Origin: Dipylidium caninum
Lineage: Eukaryota; Platyhelminthes; Cestoda; Cyclophyllidea; Dipylidiidae
DNA length: 64,000 nucleotides
Direction of reading: 5' to 3'
Assembly: GCA_017562135.1 (NCBI GenBank)
Contig: QEYB01000556.1
Coordinates: forward strand, 1 to 64,000
Under the pieces are notes generated by a model. That model was not told where the DNA came from and ran no database searches. It was given only the letters and a program-made list of their open reading frames with translations. Position 1 is the stretch's first letter, and the number at the start of each line of letters is the position of its first letter. Position numbers and translations under genes: made by a program. Positions 1 to 12,776 of this stretch are shown in pieces.

Positions 1-3000
1 GTCACCAAGGATTATCATATTGGCTAGAGTCTCATAGTAAATGCTAGGGAAAATTATACGTGTCAAATATTGATAAAGCACAGAAGTAAGTAAGTGGATC
101 TTCAGCACATACCAATAACCGCATTATAGGAGTTTAACCCTCTCTTAAAGGAAAGGTAAATCAAATGTATCTAATGGAGAATACGCATCAGTAAAAAATA
201 AAAGCTCGGTGAAGGAATACTGAAAACCGATGTCAACATAGTTGATCAAAGATTAATCCCGCGTATAAGGCCCTAATAAAATGGGTATATAATTACAAAT
301 ACGTGCATTTGCCATAAAGACATTTACGCTTAGAAACTATTTGGACCGAAGTACGACAGTAAATTTAACAAAATTGACAGTAGAACTATACTTAAGACCT
401 CTTTCCCACAGGTAGCAGCGGGCTATTTGTAATGCCCTGAACACTCACACCCTATCCATCATTGTTAAAAGCTTTGCGACCCACATAAATCAGCCCATCT
501 TTTGTTGTATTTTGTGTTTTCAATACCGAACTAACAACACGCATCACGAGGACAGTCCTAGAGTAATGGCCTTGAAGGCAGATACTATCAACATGGTAAG
601 GGATATGATCATTACCTAGCTGATCCCTCAGCTATTGCAGAAGCGCACGAGCTGAGAGGAGACATCTTCACGCTTTATTCCACACTATACCTTACTACAA
701 CGTACATTTTCCGACTGTAAGTCTCCTTTATCCAATTTACCAGCTCAGTTTCAAAGAATGGGGCGTTAGTTTTACATCCATGGGATTAGAAGGAGTCGAT
801 TGTAAACAATCGATGATAATTAAGGTTCCGGCAAATGTTGTTCTAAACATTTGTGACCCATATTACTTTCTCATAACTCGCTTGCCAATATCCCCACATA
901 TCACACAACCCAACCACAGATAAATAGTAAGCGTCGGAGCCTTACTGAACGCATTAGTGGGAAATATAGATTTCGCGAAAATGACACTCTGTGAAAATCT
1001 GATTATAACCGGAGGGCAATCCATTGAAAGGACTCAATTGCTAAGCCACTTCGTACGAACCAGCAGGGGTAGACGGTTCTCTCGGATCAGAACTATCAGC
1101 TTGGGAACTGCGTGAACTTTTAACAGTTGAATTACAAACAAAGACCCAGGTATAACACCAGTACGACTAATGACGAAAAATAATAGCTCTCACCAGAAAA
1201 TTATAGCCATATATTCGTCTTTTAGATGATCCTGAATATCATATAGATTTGCATCTTCAACTCTAAGTGGAAGAAATATTATACATTCTTGATTGCATTA
1301 ATACAATCAAGAAAAGTTTCCTGCCTGAATTGGGAGAAGTTCTCAGGCAGAGCGTGCACATTGTCACCGCTGACTTCACAGAATGCCAGAAGGGTTTCTC
1401 CTAACCGATTCAATATTACTCACCTATCTTTCCTTGGAACTCTTGTCAGTGAATCAACCAAAACCTTCAGCGGTCCAAGAGCTTAAACCTTAAAACATAA
1501 AATAATAATTTATGTTAAGAAGCTCGAATACAGCTTGCTTAACATTCCATTTAATAGAATGAAAAGATACAGTCAAACAATGATAACCCCGATTCTTCGT
1601 ATGACAGTAGGCCGAGTACCCTGTGTGATCGCAATAGTAATTTTATATCATTTATTATACCCACCGCTCACATAGCGAATAATCTCAACCATTTTATGGA
1701 CGGGTAAAAATAAACTGTATAACTGGGCTCATTATCTTAGCCAGAAAAGTAGTATTAACAGTATCGCGCGCAAATGATTCCGGAATCCTTGATATATGAG
1801 ATTTATAGTAAGAGCAAAAATACAGATAAAGCGAAAGGTAACGATAGGACATAAGGGCCATTTAATTACATCGTCCATTCTATATTAGTAGTGAATAAGA
1901 TAGAATTCCTATATGTGACATGGTAGCACACAGGCACACTGAGCGGGCTCCGCTCCCGTTATAGACGCTCTGGAATGGAGGATGACGGATTTTGGGACTA
2001 CACATCGTATGGTTTTCCTTCCGATATGGATCTATTAAAATAATTACATCAAGACTGCTCACATGTTTTGATACACGCATATAATACACTCACACTAAGT
2101 CATGCTCGCACGCCATTCTGTAGCCCAAATTCGTCGTCTTTCAACGACCCATCCCCAAAATCGTTGGAAAACCGCTTGACTAGTCGATAGGACTCGCGAG
2201 AATATTAAATATAGCGCCTCCTATGTAGTCTGAATATGCGTAGTACAGTGGATGCATCCAGTTGTGGTGAGATGGTAAGGGATATGCGTCCAAAATGTTC
2301 ATTTAATTCAGACAGTGTCTATAAGGAACAAAAGGCTAACGTCATGCAAAACAAGCATATGCAAGCGGGCTGAGGACGTCACGGATGTGCACAAAATAGC
2401 GTATCCATAGTTTCAGATTCCTTCACACCGATATTTAAGGAATCCGCGCCCGCTTTAGAACCTTAGTAAAAATGAATTAACGCTTATTACGCAGATCGTG
2501 TCACAAGTTCTAATCTATTGTCAATACCTCTGGGTTTATTCTTAAATGCTTGTCCACGCCCCGCGTCACAAAAATGCTTACGAATTGATTCAAAAATTAT
2601 ATCAAACGTTAATGAAAATAAAATGTTACCGAACGAACTCAACAAAGTTGAAAGAGAATAAACCTGGAATCATCCGCTCTGTTCACAAATGTGAAATTGT
2701 TGAGGAATCCCTTCCGATTTTAGACTATTGGGTGCAGTATGGGGGAGAAGAAGAGAGTAGATTCTGTAAATCGATGCTTCTAAATGGACATATAATTGTC
2801 AAGGGTATGGTTGACTGAAAGCTTTATTAGTAAACACAATCAGGTTGGAGATCTTCATGCGGTGATAATAAGATATTGAACAAAGCAAGACTGGATAAGG
2901 CGCATTTCTAAAAAATAAATATTAAAAATGAATGATGTCTATACGATAAGACTTGCCTTATAAGCACCACGCATTAATACTCGCCTTTAGCCCGTATAAA

Positions 3001-6000
3001 TCGGATCCTTTAAAGGAGGTCATTCGAAATGCGCTCCGTTCTGCAGGTCTGTGCCCGAAGTGGAAGACACCTAAGGGGCACGGGAGAAATGATGACAGGA
3101 TTAAATTCAAAACGCCAAAAACCCTGCTCAGAGAATAAATAAAGGATATGTAATGAAGAAAACCAGTTGAAATTCCTCATGAATTATGAAAGATACATTC
3201 AAATTGCTCCCAACAGCAAATAAAATGATTGTGTTGAGACTTATTTATTCTCACAATAGTGGCATTGATTATCAGTGGACCACAGTAATATGACGAAACC
3301 ATATACTGGCATGCTTTTTCAGTTATCTAATGGGTTTCAACTGCATAAACCATCATTCAAAATAGTGCCAAGTTACACATGCGATATATCTGTTAAATAG
3401 TAGCCTGAAGAGAGAAAAAACGTGTAATGGACGATGGGTAAAAAGCAATAAAAGAGAATTTCCAATAAATTACATATCGTCAGTAGACATCGTCGTCACA
3501 CCAAACGGAACAGCGTGTTCTTTGCCCCTTCAGCCATTATGGCCACGAACGGTATCCCTTGGGTACAATTGCATAACTTCGCACCAGGAGATGTAAGACC
3601 AGGCAACATATATTAAGATCCCGTTTAAAAACATGTCTGAATAGCACCACGGTCTACCCTGCAGCTGAGCGAAGCAAGAACGGATCTAAAAGAAAAAATT
3701 TCTTAGGTTATAGTATCAACAAGTATTGTTTTTCTCTCTTAAAAAACGCAACCTATTTTTTAATTACATTTGTGCAGAAAGTCTCATCCGCGAAGGCGAC
3801 ATGGACCGCTCACGAATGACGAAAAAAGATAACCTACCGGAACGGATCAGCGGAAATAGTTCAATGTGATCATGGCTAAAAGTACAAACCGCACAGGGAA
3901 CGCATACCATTTTCAATAACTTTAACGGTTCTTTCTTAGGTGAATTTTATCGAATAAATCTTTCGCGCAATTTCAAAGTTCTCAGTAACGCTTGCTTTTA
4001 TATTTTTGACTACTGCAATTTTCGCTGGTGTTATAGATAGAAACTTGTCCTTCTCACAAAACCTTCAAAATTATCAAAATAATCCGAAATATTCGCACTC
4101 TTATAAATCTAATCAATCGAGAGAGCCCACGATCGTGCCTTGGTTAATATGGGCCCAGTGGGTGAGGCCTGCTGTTAGAAGCGTGTCTTAGGCCAAAGAA
4201 GTGTAAATATTCCGAAATTTCCCTTTTCCATTTAGGACTATTTGAAAATCTAACAGATTGTTCGCCCAGAACGGAGTAGTTGCTCAAAGCCCGAGAGAGC
4301 ACACGCGTCCGTTCACATGAGGCCGAAATTACTCGTTTAAGGGACTCGCAGTTCAAGAGTAATTCATGCACGGCAGCTTTCCAAGCATCGATACAACATA
4401 TGAGTATAGCAAACACGATATAAAATAGGTTGGAAGAAAAATCTATCTATTACAGAATGCACGAATTTACCTCAAAGAAATGGGTAAAATTTGATATTGT
4501 GCGTGTGACCGCGAGTTTATAAAAATGCCAAGCGAGACAACTGAATTTTCAAGTCGAGAAGTGGCGACTATATTAGCCATACTTATCTGCGGCCACCTAT
4601 TCTTTTCCAGCCTCAAAGCAATAAATTTAAATTCCAACTTCAGCCATCTGTCGGTTACACATCTAGATAATGGGTTTGGTGTCATAAAAAGAAGATCATA
4701 GCGTAGAATCATTCATCGAAAAACCTTACTACCGAAACATCTAAAGAAAATACGTTTTGGCGTAATTTAGCACTAAAGGAGTAAATAACTTCCACCTCAA
4801 AAACTTGCACTTATTGTAAACAGAGAGCGAGAGTGGGCTGAGGAAAGACTTACTTAACAAGTTAAACAGATCCAGTGCTACAGCCTTTTATGAATTTGTC
4901 TGATAAATAGAGAGCTACCACGACCCCTTCGTGTCACCCATAACCCTGCCTTGCATCCGGCACTTCCTATTCGCTTAAAGCAGATATTCTGTAGACTGTT
5001 TGTAGGCACATTCAACCCCTGATCTTAGACCTTACGCTACTGTCCTGGTTATATGGCATCGGAACTCTTCGCACCACAAATAGGGCCAAAAAGCATAGGG
5101 TTAGAATAGGTTAGAGGGGCAACCAATCAGGAAATATAATCAGAAATTAGAACACTTATAAACCTTGCAATTACATTTGCAAGGCTTTTTAAAGCACTTT
5201 CTGAAATTTTCAAGCGCTGTAGGGATATTTGATTTTACAAAATACGAAACAGAATTGATGCAATTAAACCCTCTCAAAATCGGGGTTGAACAAAAGCAAT
5301 AAACATTGTTAAGGACTTACTTTCGTTACCGAAATCCCGCATACAATGCTATAGACGACTACTAATTCTAAGCCAAACGCTTCCGTTATCCAAATTTCGA
5401 CCTTTAATTTATTTGATAGAAACTATTTTAGGTGGGTAAAAAATAAGGAAGATCAGTTGAAAGTAAACCCTTTTTAAAATATCAATGATGTTACCATTCG
5501 TGAAAACATCATGGATTTAACGGCAAAACATCTTCAGAAGCATCAATGGCGTGGGTTTTCGAACGGGCAAACATCAACACAACTGAGAAAATCACTTTTT
5601 AGCTAGCGTAAAAGAAAGTACAGAAAGTTCGGAAAGTATGATCACTTGCTTCAATGAATTACCAATTTCGCCGGAATCTGTCCACGCCGAATCACGGCTA
5701 CCGAATACACCTGGGTGTTTTGGGAAAATTGGTTGCTTTTGTTCCTTTTCAGAAGATATCTGTGATAGAAGATGATAAGTCGTTTGAAAAGCCAAGTTAT
5801 TAGTTTCTCAGAAAAGTAAGTAAGTGATGAATTAAAATGATAGCGCAATTGATCAAAGGGAGTATAACATGTTCATCAGTTGCGTCTACAAGACCTAGGA
5901 TACAAGCAGTACTAATATCTATACCGAATGATCAACAGAATATAAGGCGTGATCATCCAGGGAAACAGTAAGGCCACAGAGTTGATAGATTGGCCGAACC

Positions 6001-9000
6001 AAACCTAATCGTCGTGTAACAGCGAGAAAAGAAGAACTAAGAAAGAAGAATTTGATCTAATTTTAAGAGTCTCGTAATATTTGATGGACAAAGCGTAACA
6101 GATAATAAGCTCACTACATGTAATGACATGAACCAGGTGAGGTTCGCACATAGAGACAAATGCGAATAGAGGAATGGGCAAACCGTCGAAGGAAATAGAA
6201 ACAAGATGTATTAATGCTGAGCACGAAAGCAAAAATTACATAGAAAAGGAGTCATTAAGAGGGTTTCGTAGAAATTCATGTGGAAAACGGAGCATAAAGA
6301 GACGCTTAAAATCTCTAAAGTCAATTAAAAAGAATAAAGAGAAGTAAACCAACCACTTGGTGCTGTCCTGTAAGAGGAGCGTATAAACACAATTGTCTAA
6401 TAGAGTAATTGAGAAGAAACAAAACAAGTATGTGAATGAAATTGAGGCTTAAACGGTGCTCGGGAAATAATACTTTCTGTAAATTAGTGCGCGTGCGCCG
6501 TATGTCGCGAACTAATCGCACAACAAGGGCCTTTTCGATACCAAGTGGGAAAAATGATTGCTAAAGAAAAACAACACCAAGAGTCTGAAGTAACTAAGGG
6601 CAATGTATAAACACTAATTACATAAACCATTCCCGAATCATACCTATCTCTGTAAGAGTCCTCTTTCCAACGCTTTACGGGTTTATCACTTCCACTTTGA
6701 GTTTACTCTCGCCCATTATATCGATAATCAGGAGTCGAACGCGAGTGCGATAAACGTTAGATGTCGTCATCTGGCCTAACTTCCGTCAGTAAGACGTCTA
6801 TAATTAGGAATAAACGGTTTTTAAAACAATACGACGGCGAGACTGAAATCAAAACAAAGTACTCTGCTAGTCACAAACTTATGACAAATTCAAAATGATA
6901 CAGAGAGTAAGCGACAGACAACTCAGAGTACGCGTTTGGATTTACAGACGTTGTAATTGATATGTTAGAAGAGGCGGAAAGGTTACATAGCAATCACAAT
7001 AGAAGCGAATCCAAATAGTGTTCGGTCACACAATGAGTGACGGACGTACAAGGAGACTGCAAGACTGTATTAATAATACAGATTACCAGAACTACCCAGA
7101 AACAGTTAATCTATTTACCCTATGTTCTCATGGGTGGAGCAAATAGGTCAATAATAGACGAAATGAACAGAGTGCCGCGAGATACCAGAGATTGCTGAAG
7201 CACAAATTGCTAGTAAATGGACAAGATTTTCTCAACTCGATATTTAGATGGCTCTTAATACTGAGAGAGTTTATTATTGAAGCTTTACTTGGAGAACGTG
7301 CCACCACAATTAATGTACTGAATCAGGCAGGATGATAGCGGCCAGACGCACAGTTGCTTGCATTACGTTACGGGTTTGCCACTGCTAAGCCGAAACTTTA
7401 ACCAAACTCGGCCAACTATCACCATCCAACTTGCCTTGTATATCTGTGACAAATGCGGAGTCTGAAAGTAAAACAGCACAGTAACTCAGACAAGACTAAT
7501 AATACTTTACAGATCCATATTGCTGCCTTGTTTTTGCCGTATACTATATTATTTGACATTTTGGCCTCCTAATTTCCACATTGTGAGACCAATTTTTTCA
7601 TCACCTTCGTCTATCGGGCCGTGTTAGCCGACTCTTGGTGTGCTATACCGTGAATTTTTTAAAACTTTAGCAGGTTTCATATCGCCCTGCGAAGACCAAG
7701 ACCTTTCTAAAACGCATCGACTTTTGGCTGTCTTTATAATTCAATCACTAAGACAGAGGTTACAAGCTAACGCAACTCACTTATCGTTGTCATATCGCTT
7801 GATATCGGCTTTCGGTTTCAGACCCATACCTTTCAACAAAGGACCCTCCAAAACCGAAACGCTCTGTAGCTGGGAAATTACATTGTAATCGTCAATCAGG
7901 AACCGCGGCATTATCTGAAACGTCTTCTTTTATCGGTGTTACTGAACTATCTTCCAGGGAGGATGTGGGCAAGATCACATTATTTTGTCAGATCTACACA
8001 AATAAGAACGACTACTTTTTACTTAAGGGATGTAGCTTCAATGACTGTGTAGTGGATACATCTTCAGCCCTCAACTTCACCGTATTTTCTTTTCAGCTGT
8101 TCATGGGATATTTGATTTTGAAATTTTCATTGGTAGACCAATTCTTCACTTGGAAGATGTGAATTTACTAGGGAAAGTAAGAGAGGACTAGTTAGGCCGT
8201 CGTTAATTTCCTCACAATGCGTAAAATGAAGGAATGTGTTCAGGACAGTCTGTGTACGCATATATGTGAAGGTGTTTATATACATATCAATTGACAAATA
8301 AATAAAGATTCGACCTTTGTGGAAGGTAATCTTCAAACGCAGTGACGTATTCAATAGATGTTTCCTTTAATTTCTGGCTCGTCTGACAATCCTGAAGTTT
8401 TTAGTAACTTGGGTTTGGCGGCTGACTTCGAGAACACCAAAGCAAAGCTTTCCTTGAGCGTCCATCCAAAGCAGACCTTAATGTTGATTTGCCCAGGCTG
8501 ATAATTTGTTTTTGCCGGGTTTCAGTCAATTGAAGAAAATTTCAGTAGGCGTTAACACAAAGAAACTCACTTATTTGGAAAATTAAAGCGAAAGCTATAC
8601 CCATTGAAAACCCATGTATAGATCATTATAATTTAAAGGCGTTGTTTTTGATTGCTATATGCGGAAAATAACTCCACTCACAAATGATCTATTGATACTC
8701 ATACTTCAAGCCCTCTGACTTTAAAGAAAAAGGTAGCCTAATAGCAAATGATATGTAACAACGGCACAACAGCATCCAGACCGCGTCGTCTAGGTTATAC
8801 AAAACCAATTCTCACCACATTTTCCTAACCATAACTTCCACGCATATCGCCCCGCGTCGTACGGGCTAAAGGCTTAGCCGACCCCTCCCCCTTCTCACCC
8901 CTCTTCCTGCATCTGATTACGTCGTCTAATTAAAAACTCTCTTTACTTGAGAATAGACCTACTCTATTCGGCCTACTGGATTCTTCGGAACGTTAGAGAC

Positions 9001-9125
9001 CATGTAACTTTTAATATGAAAAGGAAAAAATTGTCCCAAGACCGCTAACCATTGGGTAAAAAAAACAGAAATTAATAAAGAAAATTGCCTGTTTAAGTTG
9101 CTCCAAACAAATTCAAGAGAGGACT
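1..9125. other. Gene-poor stretch, no recognised gene
   Basis: I find no recognisable protein family, RNA gene or repeat in this AT-rich stretch downstream of the TACC gene. The + strand is rich in A, as in the introns of the minus-strand genes next to it. Open frames of 60-90 codons occur on both strands. The most protein-like are on the minus strand at 1279-1481 (interrupted by one stop) and 4144-4416, and on the plus strand at 2546-2818. None resembles a family I know, and none has convincing splice sites linking it to neighbours. Confidence 0.5.
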
Positions 9126-9131
9126 TTTATT
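9126..9131 (-). terminator. Poly(A) signal fused to the TACC stop codon
   Basis: On the minus strand the TACC stop TAA is followed directly by TAAAA. The hexamer AATAAA therefore starts at the second base of the stop codon. If it is used, the 3' UTR is only about 20-30 bases. The match is exact; its use is inferred. Confidence 0.5.
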
Positions 9132-12100
9132 ACTTGTCGCCATATTTACTCAGAAGTTCATCACAAATTTTCGTCAACTCCGTATTCTCACGGACCTAAA
9201 AACGGAGGACCAACAACATATACTAATAAAAAGTATTTAATTTTACTCAGATAAGCCGTGAACATAGGAAAATCAAGAAAGCGGGACCAATGTCTACATA
9301 CCTAACTGGAAAAGCTCAATAATTTACCTGTGTTGATATAAGAAAGATTCTGCTAAATGGATCATTGTGAAGCGTGCATCTGAAAGCGCAGCGACCCGCC
9401 AATGTCGGTAAAGAATGAAAAACAATTGAGAATCTAACCTTTTGAACCAATTGGGACTCAAGACTATGAATCCTTAATTCATAACGCTTAATTGCTGTCC
9501 GAAGTCGAGTTACTTCGTCCTCATTAGCGCGTTTAGTTCTCTCAGTCTCCTCGGCGATCCTGACAAGTTTAAGAAAGCGGAGCTTTAGAAGGCATGTTGG
9601 AAGCGCCAAGAGATGTTTATTGTATGAAAATACTGTATAAATTTTTGTGATTTAATATAACCGTTCCACGTCGCAAGTGATTACTCTTATAAATGATCAA
9701 AATTTGCCAGCAGCTTCAGCTTATTGTAATTCGGAATCTGACAGGTTGATAAATTTTACTTTATAAGTGATCATGATTAGTCGTAGAAAGGGGGGCAATA
9801 ATTGACGTGAAAATTGATAATTGGAACAATGATATATGCAAAAACTAGTGGGTGAAACTAAGAAACGAACGTACTTCGTGAGTTGCTGTTCAGCGTACAT
9901 CTTGAGGGCCTGATACTTTTGTTCTTGACGCTTCAGTTGATCTTGGTATTCTTGTGCTGTTTTTTTTAACGACTCTTCATTCTATATTAATAATGGTTAA
10001 GGCATTGGGGGAATCGGATGTTTTAAATATTTGTGGACTTAAATAGCATTTTGTGGGTAATCATCGAGGAAATGGCAACATACCATGAACGTTTTTTTAA
10101 ATGAACATTCACTATACTGCCAAATGGAAACGACCAATTATGAATAAATTTTTCACCGTTTTAAATCCCTCGATTATCTGTTTGGACTTTTCGAATCGAC
10201 GATGAAGATCACCAAAGGCCTTTTCTATTGTGGAAATTTCTTCAATAGCTTGATCGCGCTCCGAAATTATATCGATGACGGACTCCTTGGCAGACTCTTC
10301 AGCAATCGCTTTTTCTTCGGCCAGTTGACGCAGACTTCGTTCGTATTCGGCAATGCATCGCCTAAGAATGCACATCGGTCCATATTAAATTGGTGGTCAC
10401 CAAGGCAATCGGTTCATACATTCTAGAGACTCAGTCTCTTTTAGTTACAACTCACGTTAAGTCCGTTTAAAAGGGAAGCGGCGCACTAAGAAATTAAATA
10501 GGGGAATTGCCGAAAGAAATCAAATTTCGAGGTACAGAAAAATGAAGCGAATTCCTTGTAAGTACGGTATTTCGTTATTTGAATTGGTAGAGATGAATTT
10601 GAAAAGTAGCCTCGAGGATGAAATGGGGCTTATTGTAATAATATTGATTGTAAGGATCAATTCAGAGCAACTAACATCGTGAACCACAGAAGGCTTCAAG
10701 AACTGACTCGATATCACATAGATAAATAAGAAAAAGCAGAGATTTGTTTTACTTCATACGAAGAAAGCGAAATTTCTCGAGAATTATAAATAACAAGCCT
10801 AGGACAAAATGTAGGATCGCATAAAATGGGACTTCCAATTGCAGAAACTATGAAATGCCGAAGAAGGGTTTTACTAAAATTTAATTGTTCATTAAAGGAA
10901 GTTAGCTCCGAGGGACCCTCCCTATCAACAATGGGAGTAAACAGACGTTTACAAGCGATTGCACCACATCTACATTAAGAACGATTGCTCCAAAACATAA
11001 AATTTGGGGGTCTGAAAAAATATGGTATCTAACTGAAAGGAATTACGGTAGGCTTACTGCATGTCAGCAACAATTATTGTAAGTTGCTCCTTGTCAGCTC
11101 GCAAACTTGCCAGTTCTTCTTCTGTGGTAGAAGGAAGGGCAGATTCAGTTTCCGGTAGGGGCGAACGATTTCCGGAGGCAAGATCGAATGTTGCTGCCGA
11201 GCTATTACTATTACGACGCGACTGAACTCCATGAGAGGTCTGGTTACCCATCGGGGGCTAGATAGAGGCAACAGTGCCATTACTACCTGTAATCGCGGAT
11301 ACCACATCAGGCTACGAAATCCATTAACTTCATACACAAAAAATATGAATTGAACGTAATCGTGATTATCAACGAACTGTTGTGAGCAATTCCTATGACT
11401 CAAATGAGTATTAATGAAGAATTAAAAGGGGAATAAGGCAATGCAAGTGTACAGTGATTTTGATCTAAAAAACAATAACTAAGTGGTATTTGTCACCTTT
11501 TACACCTAAAAATTTGGTGGCAGTGGTAATGGTCAAACTATGAGCGCTATCCTATGAGCACGTCAATGACAATAAGAAGAAAAAATTATCCAGCATATAA
11601 ATACTTGCCTCATCTTCTTTCGACTTATTGTCGGACCTGAAAATCAACCAAAAACATCCAGCCACCGAAAAATTATTAAAGTCGAAGGCGATACATACAT
11701 ATACACAGGCAAAAAGTCGAAAAAGTTTTCATGGTTTGGAGGTGGCCTATAACAAAGAAGTCGCTGACTGTAATGAGACCAAATATCCCTAGAATGTCAT
11801 CGTTCCTGTTGGGAAAGAATTAAGCATTCAAAAAGCGAAGACTTACGTAATATCTATGGCATCCGTCGGGTGAACTCCAGCATTAGAGGCTGAAAGCCAA
11901 CAAACGACGTCAATGTTTTTAAGCACAACAAGGCATACAAAAACGATAAAAAACATTTTAAGTAGGCGCAAGGAGTTGCCTAAAAAATTCATAGTATTTT
12001 ATGCACATTGGTTGTCTTCGGCAAGAAGTTCTCAGTTTTTCAAGAATGTCCAAAAATATCTCGACCTGATAAGTCGACGAAGATTGCGATGTTAATGCCT

Positions 12101-12776
12101 AAAACTCACCATTCTTTTAAAAGTCGTCGGAGCTGACTATTAACGTATAAGAGAAGTATGAAGTAAATTTGATCGTATGAAAAGGCAAAAAGGTGTTAAC
12201 GAGCATCTAGAGCAAAAAAGATGTAAATTGGAGAAAGTAATGAAGCGAATGCTTTAATAGTAAGGAAAAGAATTATATCAAATAAAAAAGTGTCAAACAA
12301 CTATGAAATAACAGCGAGGAGGAAAGATTTAAAAGATGTATAAGCCACAAAATATTTGAAGTCAATGCTTTGTCACACGAAAAAGGTAAAAACACACCAT
12401 CTTCGTTCAAAACACTCTGGTTGTCGACATTACTGAGATCTTTGTTGAGCACAGCGTCTGTTGACGAGGTGGGGAGAGAGACTTGGGAACTTGACTTCAT
12501 TTGCGCAGGTTCGCTACCATTATTCCGGCTTTCTACCACTTGAGTAGGCTTTTTTGTCTTATGCCCTTCATTAGAAATAGCGGAAGGCGCTGGAGACTTC
12601 GAATGAGAGGAGCTAGAGACAGGCCCCGAGGGCATAGTTATAGATCTACTCGGAGGGGTAGAAGGTAATTTCTGACCCCTAACTGCCACTCCCAAACTAA
12701 ACGGATTAGTGTTTTCGTCAACTTCATCCCAGTTTATATCATAGCCACCACGACCAACCGTTGTATCATCTGTCAT
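9130..12776 (-). CDS. TACC: TACC-domain protein (transforming acidic coiled-coil), complete
   Basis: TACC proteins bring XMAP215/ch-TOG-type microtubule polymerases to centrosomes and spindles. Eight exons on the minus strand join in phase: 12776-12398, 11889-11847, 11636-11609, 11257-11058, 10361-10157, 9981-9875, 9559-9439, 9195-9130. They give 382 residues. The N-terminal half is Ser/Pro-rich and has an acidic NINWDEVDENTNPF-like motif near residues 12-25. The C-terminal ~165 residues form a continuous coiled coil with family hallmarks: GDLHRRFEKSK, then IIEGFKTNEESLKK, then LTKICDELLSKYGDK at the end. Human TACC proteins are much longer, so this is a minimal form. The third exon is only 28 bp, and the intron after it (11608-11258) starts with GC instead of GT. 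The start MTDDTT was chosen as the first Met before the acidic motif; an upstream exon is possible. Confidence 0.9.

Noticed and set aside
1420..1422. In-frame TGA as a selenocysteine codon
   Set aside because: There is no known selenoprotein match, the stop overlaps a splice donor consensus, and no SECIS-like structure could be assigned.
5163..5189. Rho-independent terminator
   Set aside because: The shape is right, but all recognised genes here are intron-containing animal genes, so a bacterial terminator has no context.
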